Shown piece after piece: positions 7,061-13,917 of a stretch of 46,485 nt of DNA. Made by a program: the position numbers and the translations under genes. Source of the DNA: an uncultured Christensenella sp. (lineage in GTDB: Bacteria; Bacillota; Clostridia; Christensenellales; UBA1750); the NCBI GenBank assembly GCA_948468595.1, contig CAOKIU010000001.1:92811-139295 (forward strand), given 5' to 3'. The notes under the pieces were generated by a model that did not search any database, was not told the origin of the DNA, and saw only the letters and a list, made by a program, of their open reading frames with translations. Each line of letters opens with the position of its first letter. Position 1 is the stretch's first letter.

Positions 7061-7857
7061 GCGTCCCCCATATGGATATTGAGCGAGCCGACCTTGTACC
7101 CGGCAAGATCCAACGCGGCAAAGTCAAACCCGCAATTTTTCACTGTTTCGTCCACTTCCTGCGCCCGCTGCGCCACGGAGAGGATCTCCTCCCGGGGCAC
7201 CTCGATGCGCGCGACGTTGCCATGCGCGCGCACGCGCACCTGCTTTAGGCCCATTGCAAAGAGCGCGCCCTCCGCCCGGTCGATGCGCCGCATCACATCC
7301 TCGTCCAATTCGGTGCCGAATGGGATGCGCGTGGCCAGGCAGGCCAAGGCGGGTTTTGCCGCGGTGGGCAGGCCCAGGGCCGAGGAACGCGCGCGGATCT
7401 CCGCCTTGGTGATGCCCAGCGCCTTGAGCGGGCTTTCCACCTTTAGCTCGCTCAGCGCGCGCAGACCGGGCCGGTAATCGCCCACATCATCCGCGTTTGA
7501 GCCGTCGATCAGCGTTTCAAACCCCTGCGCGCGCGCATAGGCCCATAGCTGCGTAAAAATCGCCTTCTTGCAGATATAGCAGCGATCGGGCGGATTGCTC
7601 GTCAATCCCGGCACCTGATGGATGTCCATCGGCAGGATATGCAGCGCCGCGCCGATATTTTTTGCATATTCTCGCGCTTCCATTCCCTCTCTTTGGGAAT
7701 GCAGCTGCGCCTGCGCCAACAAGGGCAGCACATTTTCGCTCCCCAGGGCGTCTACCGCCACCTTGAGCAGGTATGTGGAGTCCACCCCTCCGGAAAACGC
7801 CAGCGCCACGCGCCCCTTATTGTGCAGCCATGCGATGAGCTCTGTCTCTTTTTCCAT
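7057..7857 (-). CDS. larE: LarE: ATP-dependent sulfur transferase of the nickel-pincer pathway
   Basis: 266 residues. LarE adenylates the two carboxylates of the LarB product and replaces them with thiocarboxylates. The PP-loop SGGVDS is at 22-27. C173 in ACLATRIP matches the position of the sacrificial cysteine of L. plantarum LarE. The protein also has C93-x2-C96 (DRCYICK); together with C173 this is the three-cysteine pattern linked to [4Fe-4S] LarE enzymes such as that of Thermotoga maritima, so catalytic rather than sacrificial sulfur transfer is plausible (inference). It is the first gene of the lar operon, with AGGAGG upstream and an extended -10 promoter at 7881-7889. Confidence 0.93.
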   Translation of the reverse strand: MEKETELIAWLHNKGRVALAFSGGVDSTYLLKVAVDALGSENVLPLLAQAQLHSQREGMEAREYAKNIGAALHILPMDIHQVPGLTSNPPDRCYICKKAIFTQLWAYARAQGFETLIDGSNADDVGDYRPGLRALSELKVESPLKALGITKAEIRARSSALGLPTAAKPALACLATRIPFGTELDEDVMRRIDRAEGALFAMGLKQVRVRAHGNVARIEVPREEILSVAQRAQEVDETVKNCGFDFAALDLAGYKVGSLNIHMGDA

Positions 7858-7880
7858 CGCCAGCCCTCCTTTTTTCGTCC

Positions 7881-7889
7881 ATTATACCA
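7881..7889 (-). promoter_or_regulatory. Extended -10 promoter of the lar operon
   Basis: TGGTATAAT on the minus strand: a perfect TATAAT with TGn extension, and no strong -35. The start would be near 7875, giving a short leader with the AGGAGG site of larE. The promoter begins 16 bp after the terminator of the upstream isomerase gene. Confidence 0.65.
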
Positions 7890-7904
7890 CATCCCTGTTC
7901 GCGC

Positions 7905-7942
7905 AAAAAGCCCTGCGGCGGGTGGTTTCCCCGCCGCGGGGC
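7905..7942 (-). terminator. Terminator of the sugar-catabolic operon
   Basis: On the minus strand, a GCCC-GCGGCGGG stem with a GAAACCA loop and matching arm is followed by TTTTT. It lies about 90 bp after the isomerase stop and insulates the lar operon. A perfect 7-bp inverted repeat (ACATGTT-AC-AACATGT, 7943-7958) adjoins it. Confidence 0.8.
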
Positions 7943-8032
7943 ACATGTTACAACATGTTTACGCAATTTTTCCAGGTCTCAGCGGCTCAAAGGTCGATTT
8001 TTCGCGGTATGCGCCCGCGCCTTGCGCGGCCG

Positions 8033-9427
8033 CTACTCCTTGCCCATCAGGCGGCTGACGGGGTCCATGGGATCGGGCGCGAGGCATCCAATGTACTTGC
8101 AGGCCTCGGACAGGATCTGGCTGTAGGCGCCGAACGCGCCGGCGACGTGGTGGATGTAGGGACCAAAGACGAGCTTTTCCTCCCACTTCTCCCAATCGCT
8201 CACCTTCACCCAGACGTAGGTGCCGCCCTTGGCCGGGCCGTCCACGGCCTTGCCCTGGCCGCTCATCAGGGTGTAAGCGCCTTCCAGCGCGTCCATGCGG
8301 CAGATCGTCACCTCGCCGTTGCGCAGCTCAAACTGGCCCTGACCGCCCGCCGCGATGGAGGGCTTGGCGCCCGGATGCGCGAGGGAGACGGGGAAGGGGC
8401 CGCAGTGCCAGAGCAGCTCGGTGTTGTCCTCTTCGGCATGGCGGACGGTGATATCGGCAAAGAAGATGGGCTCGCGTCCCAGCGTGGCAGCCTTGAGCAG
8501 CACGGCCGAAATCGCACCCAATACGTCGGTCTCGCACGCGGTGGGCACGCCCATATCGGACAGCATGCCGATCACCTGGCAGCCGCCCACGCCGATGGCG
8601 CGGGAGAGCACCGTCCAGCATTCCAGGGCCACGCCATCGGACTTGGAGGCGGCGACCTTGTCCAGAATCGCCAATTTGAGCGCCTGCTGCGCGCGCTGGT
8701 TTTCCAGGGGCATGGCGGACACATCCACCTTCGCGGCGTAATCCTTGACGCCCTCCTCCACCTCGGAGGCGCGGGTTTCCAGGATCTTTTGCACATCCGC
8801 GGCCAGAATCGCGGAGGAATAAGGCGTGATCTCGATGCCGAAATTGCGGAGCAGCTCATCTTCATTGTAGATCACGGACAGGAACGGCTGCGGGCGGGAG
8901 CCCACCTGCAAAATGCGCATGCCCTTGGCCTTTTTGACCACGGCGGCCACCGCGCAGAAGTCGACGAAGCCCTTGCGGAACATCTCCCCGTCCACGCAGC
9001 TGTTGACGATGTAGGAAAACGGCACGCGGTAGCGCTGTAAGCACTTGGTAGAGGCCAGGGTGCCGCACTGGGTGTCGCGGTCGCGCATGCCGGGCACGGG
9101 CAGGGGGTCGCGGTTGCCCCAAACCAGCACGGGCAGCTTCATCATCGCGCCCAGTCGGCCCACCACTTCCTCGCAGCCAAAGTCGCAGTGCGGCATGAAA
9201 ATGGCGTCCGCGCCCTCTTGACGCAGATGCGCGCACACCGCGTCCAGCTGGTCCGCGTCATAGAGGATGCCTTCAGGCAGCACGCCCTCCAAATCGCACA
9301 GGGCGACCGTTTCCGGCGCGATTTCCCGCACCTTATTTAAGAACAGGTTCTTCTGCTCCAAGGCAGAAACCATGTCGGTAAATCCGCGCTTGATGGGCAC
9401 GATGCCGATCTTGACAAACTTTTCCAT
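8033..9427 (-). CDS. L-fucose/L-arabinose isomerase family protein
   Basis: 464 residues matching the fucose/arabinose isomerase-like family, whose members convert aldoses to ketoses with a divalent metal. Characteristic are the GNRDP segment, the C-terminal HCGPFP segment and GGQGQFELRNGEVT. The N-terminal half is the family's Rossmann-like region that packs between subunits. Substrate specificity cannot be assigned by eye. It is the last gene of the series aldolase-GNAT-kinase-GNAT-isomerase; together the isomerase, PfkB kinase and aldolase would convert an aldose to a ketose-1-phosphate and then to DHAP plus an aldehyde. A GGAGGG site precedes the ATG and a strong terminator follows. Confidence 0.75.
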   Translation of the reverse strand: MEKFVKIGIVPIKRGFTDMVSALEQKNLFLNKVREIAPETVALCDLEGVLPEGILYDADQLDAVCAHLRQEGADAIFMPHCDFGCEEVVGRLGAMMKLPVLVWGNRDPLPVPGMRDRDTQCGTLASTKCLQRYRVPFSYIVNSCVDGEMFRKGFVDFCAVAAVVKKAKGMRILQVGSRPQPFLSVIYNEDELLRNFGIEITPYSSAILAADVQKILETRASEVEEGVKDYAAKVDVSAMPLENQRAQQALKLAILDKVAASKSDGVALECWTVLSRAIGVGGCQVIGMLSDMGVPTACETDVLGAISAVLLKAATLGREPIFFADITVRHAEEDNTELLWHCGPFPVSLAHPGAKPSIAAGGQGQFELRNGEVTICRMDALEGAYTLMSGQGKAVDGPAKGGTYVWVKVSDWEKWEEKLVFGPYIHHVAGAFGAYSQILSEACKYIGCLAPDPMDPVSRLMGKE

Positions 9428-9451
9428 TGATACCCTCCGTCCTTCTTTTGA

Positions 9452-9883
9452 TCATGGCAGCCATTGTATCATGGCGGTCTTGTCCCGCCGGTTGTAACCC
9501 GCCCGCTCGTAAAAGCGGAGCGTGCTCTCCTGCTTGGAGCCGGTGAGCAGCATGATCTTATAGCAGTTCGCCGCAAGGGCGATGTCTCGGGCGCAATCCA
9601 GGCACTGGGTCGCCAGCCCCCTGCCGCGCATGTCTTCGCGCGTGACCACGTTTTCCACCAGCGCATAGGGCCGCTGGCCATGGGTCAGGTTGGGCACGAC
9701 CACCACCACGCAGGAGGAGACGATCTCCCCCGCCGCTTCCGCCACCACGATGTGATGCCGGGGATCGGCGAGAATCTCTTCCCATATGGCGGAAGGCGCG
9801 CTTTCCGGCATGGGGTTGCCATGCAGGTGCGTATACAGGCGCAGCAGACCTTCCAGGTCCCCGCGCTCCGCTTCTCGGATCAC
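9452..9883 (-). CDS. GNAT family N-acetyltransferase
   Basis: 143 residues with the GNAT fold. The acetyl-CoA loop is seen as TREDMRGRGLATQCL (Q/RxxGxG/A motif) after the central strand VENVV, and the C-terminal segment STLRFYERAGYN is typical. The substrate is unknown. It sits between the PfkB kinase and the isomerase in a tightly spaced operon (12 and 24 bp gaps), suggesting a link with sugar or amine metabolism, but GNAT genes hitchhike in many operons. Confidence 0.85.
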   Translation of the reverse strand: MIREAERGDLEGLLRLYTHLHGNPMPESAPSAIWEEILADPRHHIVVAEAAGEIVSSCVVVVVPNLTHGQRPYALVENVVTREDMRGRGLATQCLDCARDIALAANCYKIMLLTGSKQESTLRFYERAGYNRRDKTAMIQWLP

Positions 9884-9895
9884 GCCTATCCCCTC

Positions 9896-10849
9896 CTACA
9901 TGCCGAAGTTGGCATAGAGCTTGGTCTTTTCCTCGATGAGCGTCCGGTCAAAGGCGCCCGTTTCCATGAAATCCTGCACCATTTGAAGGTTGGGGGTGCC
10001 TGCCCTGCCGCCAATGCCGGTGCACTTGATGGCGGATACGGCGTTGGCGAACTGCGCGCACTCGTCCGGGCGCTTGCCCTGCATCATGGCGAAGATATAG
10101 CCGCCATGGTAAACGTCGCCCGCGCCCAGCGTGTCGATGACGGGCACCTTGTAGCCCTTGGCGAAATAGGTTCCCTCCGCCCAGCTGACCACAGAGCCCT
10201 TGTCCCCCAGGGTGAAGACCACAACGCCCGGCCCCTTCTTACGCACGGCGCGAAGATTCGCCTCATAGTCCGTGCTGTCGCCAAAGAGCTTGGTATAGTA
10301 GAATTCCGAGCCGATGAACACGTCGATCTCCGGCAGCATCTGCTGCGTCTCCTCCGAATAGCCGTCGCCGTCAAAGCATACGGTGCCGCCGCGCTCGTGT
10401 ATGATGGCCGCCAGGCGATGGGAGACGGGATCGGCGTTTTCCAAATGCAGCACGCTGTGCTGGCGCACAAAATCCTCGTCAATGTCCTCCAGCGTGTACC
10501 GGCGCGTGGTGCCCGGCCGGCCGATGATGTTGCGGCCATGCGTCACCTCGTCGGAGAGCACCAGCGAGAAGGCGTTGACGCCGTCCCGCACCATGTGGCT
10601 GGTATCCACGCCATAGCGGGCGTAGTCACGAACGAGGAAATCGCCGTAGCTGTCCGCGCCCACCACGCCCAGCATGGCGGAGGCGCCGCCCAACTGGCCA
10701 AAGGCGGTCAGCGCCGAGGACACCTTGCCCCCGCCCTGCCAGCTGGTTTGCAGGATGCGCGCGCCCTCGTCCTTCTGCGTGGGCAAGTGGTCGATGTGCA
10801 CCAGGTTATCCATAAACGGTGTGCCGTAAGCGATCAAATCTCTCTTCAT
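9896..10849 (-). CDS. PfkB family sugar kinase
   Basis: 317 residues of the ribokinase/PfkB fold. The N-terminal signature is GGGKVSSAL (39-47), reminiscent of the GGN/GGK motif that contacts the sugar, and the C-terminal signature DTLGAGDVYHGGY carries the catalytic base D245 and anion hole. The enzyme transfers phosphate from ATP to a hydroxymethyl group of a sugar. Given its neighbours, a ketose made by the isomerase is the likely substrate and the aldolase would cleave the product. It lies 5 bp after the upstream GNAT gene and is preceded by a GGAGG site. Confidence 0.88.
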   Translation of the reverse strand: MKRDLIAYGTPFMDNLVHIDHLPTQKDEGARILQTSWQGGGKVSSALTAFGQLGGASAMLGVVGADSYGDFLVRDYARYGVDTSHMVRDGVNAFSLVLSDEVTHGRNIIGRPGTTRRYTLEDIDEDFVRQHSVLHLENADPVSHRLAAIIHERGGTVCFDGDGYSEETQQMLPEIDVFIGSEFYYTKLFGDSTDYEANLRAVRKKGPGVVVFTLGDKGSVVSWAEGTYFAKGYKVPVIDTLGAGDVYHGGYIFAMMQGKRPDECAQFANAVSAIKCTGIGGRAGTPNLQMVQDFMETGAFDRTLIEEKTKLYANFGM

Positions 10850-10854
10850 GGGTG

Positions 10855-11427
10855 TTACCCCTCCTGCGAGAATTGCGGATATTTGGCCTCAAATTCCTGC
10901 CGGGTCATGCCGAATTCGACATCGTCCCAGTATTTGCCCTTGGTATAGTACACCTCGCGCCGCATGCCTTCGCGCACAAAGCCCAGATGGTCGTGCAGTC
11001 CGAGCGACGCCTCGTTAAACGCATAGACCGCCGTGTTGCACTTATGCATCCTCAGCTCCATGAAGTAGAAGCGCAGCAGCAGCAAAACGGCCTCGGAGGC
11101 ATAGCCCTTGCGGCGATACTTGTCGTAGATGCCCAGGCCATAGCTAAAGGTCCCCATGCGGTTGTCCACACTGTGGGCGTTGATGGAACCCACGACCTCG
11201 CCTTCCATGTTTTCGATGATGAAGCGGAAGCTCTCCATCTCGCCCTCGCGCCGCAGGCGCGCGGGAAAATCCTCCTGGAGCTTCCAAACGGCGCGGGGAA
11301 GCTGGATCATGTTGTCGCATCGATCCTTTTCCGTATCGCGGTTCTTGTCATCCGCCTCCCAGATCGCCACATCCTCCGGCTCCACCGCGCGCAGACGCAC
11401 GCGCTTGCCGGTAAAACAGTTGCCCAT
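10855..11427 (-). CDS. GNAT acetyltransferase, RimJ/RimL type
   Basis: 190 residues resembling the RimJ/RimL/SpeG branch of GNAT enzymes. It begins with GKRVRLRAVEPEDV, has the CoA-binding segment YRRKGYASEAVLLLLRFYF and ends with the SLGLHDHLGFVREG segment. Members acetylate protein N-termini, polyamines or antibiotics; the substrate here is unknown. It lies 3 bp after the aldolase and 5 bp before the kinase, so all are on one transcript. It differs clearly from the shorter GNAT at 9452-9883 and is not a recent duplicate. Confidence 0.85.
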   Translation of the reverse strand: MGNCFTGKRVRLRAVEPEDVAIWEADDKNRDTEKDRCDNMIQLPRAVWKLQEDFPARLRREGEMESFRFIIENMEGEVVGSINAHSVDNRMGTFSYGLGIYDKYRRKGYASEAVLLLLRFYFMELRMHKCNTAVYAFNEASLGLHDHLGFVREGMRREVYYTKGKYWDDVEFGMTRQEFEAKYPQFSQEG

Positions 11428-11430
11428 GTT

Positions 11431-12279
11431 TTAGATCACCCTCAGTCCTTTGGGATTGACAATGCTGATCTTGTGGCGCACCAGTGCCTTCAGCGCGTCC
11501 TTGCAGTCGCACAGCACCTTGAGTCCGCCCTTGTTTTCCTGATCCAGTGACGCCTTCATCGCGTTGGAAAGCGCCATGTTGTATTCGGTAAAGATGTTGA
11601 ACTTGCTCATGCCCTCCGCGGCGCAGCGGCCGAACTGGTCGTCGGGAATGCCGCTGCCGCCATGCAGCACCAGGGGCAGGTCAAGCGCCGCGCGAAGCTC
11701 CTTGAGGCGGTCAAACGCCAGATCGGGCTTGGCCACGTAGTTGCCGTGCGCGTTGCCAATGGCGATGGCGAGCGAATCGCAGCCCGTGCGCTGGACGAAC
11801 TCCACCGCCTGTTCAACGCTGGTGAAGTTATCGGGATTGTTGACATCGTTGATGTCGCCCGCGTTGCCCACCTTGCCCAGCTCCGCTTCCACCACAATGC
11901 CCATGGCGTGGGCCACGTCCACCACCTCTTTGGTCAGGCGCACGTTTTCCTCAAAATCATAGTGGGAGCCGTCGATCATCACGGAATCAAAGTGCTTCAT
12001 GCGGCTGATGCAGATCTCCGCCGTGGGGCAGTGATCCAGGTGGAAGGCCACCGGCACCTTGGCTTTGGCGGCATAGTGCTTGGTCACCATCTCAGCCACG
12101 GCGGGGTCCATGTTGGATTCAAAGCCGAAGTAATGGCCGATGAGCACCGGCATGCCCTCTTCCTCCGCCGCCTCGATCGCCCAGCGGATCATCTCGTAGT
12201 TGATGCAGTTGAACATGGGCGTGCCATAGCCCTTTTCCAATCCATCCTTGTAGATTTCCATCGTCGATACGTAAGGCAT
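11431..12279 (-). CDS. Class II fructose-bisphosphate aldolase family protein
   Basis: 282 residues, a (beta/alpha)8 zinc aldolase of the FbaA/GatY/KbaY group that splits or condenses a ketose phosphate to DHAP and an aldehyde. Visible motifs are HLDHCPT (D82 and zinc ligand H83), IDGSH, EAELGKVG, GNAHG (H178), LHGGSG (H206) and FNIFTE. Specificity for fructose-1,6-bisphosphate, tagatose-1,6-bisphosphate or a ketose-1-phosphate cannot be read directly. Its genomic partners, a PfkB kinase and a fucose/arabinose-type isomerase, favour a ketose-1-phosphate (inference). It is the first gene of the catabolic operon after a 140-bp AT-rich gap containing possible promoters and paired half-sites. Confidence 0.9.
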   Translation of the reverse strand: MPYVSTMEIYKDGLEKGYGTPMFNCINYEMIRWAIEAAEEEGMPVLIGHYFGFESNMDPAVAEMVTKHYAAKAKVPVAFHLDHCPTAEICISRMKHFDSVMIDGSHYDFEENVRLTKEVVDVAHAMGIVVEAELGKVGNAGDINDVNNPDNFTSVEQAVEFVQRTGCDSLAIAIGNAHGNYVAKPDLAFDRLKELRAALDLPLVLHGGSGIPDDQFGRCAAEGMSKFNIFTEYNMALSNAMKASLDQENKGGLKVLCDCKDALKALVRHKISIVNPKGLRVI

Positions 12280-12299
12280 AATCTTACCTCCCCTAATTG

Positions 12300-12356
12300 T
12301 CTATATTTGTTTTTTATGTTAACACAAATTGACAGAATGCTCAATCGCCGTGTTAA
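12300..12356 (-). promoter_or_regulatory. Control region before the aldolase: weak promoters and paired half-sites
   Basis: This AT-rich gap between abfA and the aldolase holds two modest minus-strand promoter candidates (TTGTGT-16-TATAGA and TTGAGC-17-TAACAT). TTAACAC at 12319-12325 and its exact inverted copy GTGTTAA at 12350-12356 flank the -35 area, a layout expected of a dimeric repressor operator. Confidence 0.4.
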
Positions 12357-12419
12357 ATTCCCGCGCCTCCGTTCCATATATCGAAACAGCGAGGGCTGAA
12401 TCCCTGTTCACGCCGCAAA

Positions 12420-13904
12420 TCAGATCTTGTACCGCAGGACGTTCCAGGAAAGTCGGGGCAGCGTCACGCACCCCACGCCCTTTTCCAGGGGGGCAACAGG
12501 CGCGCGGCGCGGGAGCACGTTTTCCGGTTGGTCAAAAGTGTTCTCCGCGAACAGGTCGCCGTCCAGCACGATGTGCTCGATGGGCGAAAGCGCCGCAAAG
12601 GAGCGGGCGCTCAATTGGAGCACAGTGTCCTCCTGCGCGAGGTTGAGCGCAAAGACCGTCAGCTCGCCCTGCTCCTCGTTGAAGGTCACGGCCGCCGTCA
12701 CCGCGTCCGCCTCGCCGCGCGCGGTCTCCACCTTGGGCGCCTTGAGGATCGGCCGCAGGGCCTCGCCCCGGCCAAAGAGAGAGGCGTGCAGGAAGGGATA
12801 ATACGTGGTTTGGGCGTAGGCGCTCTTGCCGGGCTGGGTCATCAGGATTGCCAGGCAATTGACCAATTGCGCCAGGCAGGCCATGCGCACGCGGTCGGAG
12901 CGGTTGATCATGGTGCAGAGCAGGCCGCCCACGCACAGCGCGTCCATGAGGTTGTAGGTTTGCTCGTGGATGGGCGGCGCGACGGTCCACGTCTCCTCCT
13001 TTTTGGGTCCGCTGGTGCCATACCAGGCATTCCACTCGTCCAAGGAGATCTTCATGGTCTTCTTCGACCGCTTGACCGCCTTGACGTAATCCGCCGCGGC
13101 GATGCCCGCGCTGAGGAAGGCGTCCAAGTCCGCATAGGAGGCCAGGTAATCGGTGACGTCGCCTTTGAAGCCGTAGTAGCGGTGCATGGAGAGGAAATCC
13201 ACCTGATCGTAGGTGTGTTCCAGCACCTTGCGGTCCCACGCGGGATAGGTGGGCATCTCCGCCGAGGAGGAGCCGCAGGCCACAAGTTCAATGGTGGGGT
13301 CCACCCATTTCATCATCTTTGCGGCCTCGCAGGCGATTCGGCCGTACTCGTCCGCCGTCTTGGCGCCCGTCTGCCAGGGACCGTCCATCTCGTTGCCCAG
13401 GCACCAGACGCGGAAGGAATGCGGGTCCTTGTGCCCGTTTTTAATGCGCAGGTCGCTCAAGTACGTGCCGCCAGGGAAGTTGCAGTATTCCACCAGGTCC
13501 GCCGCCTGCTGCGGGGTTCCGGTGCCCAGGTTGACGGCGACCATGGCCGAGGTACCCGCCTTCTTGCACCAATCCGCAAACTCGTCGATGCCAAAGAGGT
13601 TGGGTTCAACGCTCGCCCAGGCGTAGTCCAGCCGGCGGGGGCGCGCTTCCTTGGGGCCGATGCCGTCCATCCAGCGGTAGCCCGAGACGAAGTTGCCGCC
13701 GGGGTATCGAATGATGGGAATGTTCAGCCGGCGGATCAGCGCCATGATGTCGCGCCGGAAGCCCTGTTCGTCGGCCGTATCGTGCCCCGGCTCAAAAATG
13801 CCGGTGTAAACCGCGCGGCCCAGGTGCTCGATGAAGGAGCCGTAGAGCCGCTCGTCGATCCCGCCCAGGGTGTAGTCCTTGTCGATGGTGAGTTTGACTT
13901 GCAT
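12420..13904 (-). CDS. abfA: Alpha-L-arabinofuranosidase, GH51
   Basis: 494 residues of glycoside hydrolase family 51, which removes terminal L-arabinofuranose from arabinan, arabinoxylan oligosaccharides and arabinogalactan with retention of configuration. Catalytic residues are visible: acid/base E172 in CLGNEMDGPW and nucleophile E290 in ISLDEWNAWY. RYPGGNFVSGYRW near residue 66 and FLSMHRYYG are other family signatures. The (beta/alpha)8 barrel is followed by a C-terminal beta-sandwich. There is no signal peptide, so it acts on imported oligosaccharides. It follows the HEAT-repeat gene by 13 bp and precedes the isomerase-kinase-aldolase genes, which could use the released arabinose. Confidence 0.95.
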   Translation of the reverse strand: MQVKLTIDKDYTLGGIDERLYGSFIEHLGRAVYTGIFEPGHDTADEQGFRRDIMALIRRLNIPIIRYPGGNFVSGYRWMDGIGPKEARPRRLDYAWASVEPNLFGIDEFADWCKKAGTSAMVAVNLGTGTPQQAADLVEYCNFPGGTYLSDLRIKNGHKDPHSFRVWCLGNEMDGPWQTGAKTADEYGRIACEAAKMMKWVDPTIELVACGSSSAEMPTYPAWDRKVLEHTYDQVDFLSMHRYYGFKGDVTDYLASYADLDAFLSAGIAAADYVKAVKRSKKTMKISLDEWNAWYGTSGPKKEETWTVAPPIHEQTYNLMDALCVGGLLCTMINRSDRVRMACLAQLVNCLAILMTQPGKSAYAQTTYYPFLHASLFGRGEALRPILKAPKVETARGEADAVTAAVTFNEEQGELTVFALNLAQEDTVLQLSARSFAALSPIEHIVLDGDLFAENTFDQPENVLPRRAPVAPLEKGVGCVTLPRLSWNVLRYKI

Positions 13905-13917
13905 TTAACCGTCCCTC

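Noticed and set aside
7622..9040. 472-residue plus-strand open frame opposite the isomerase
   Set aside because: Antisense shadow of larE and the isomerase, crossing a terminator and a promoter of the real genes.
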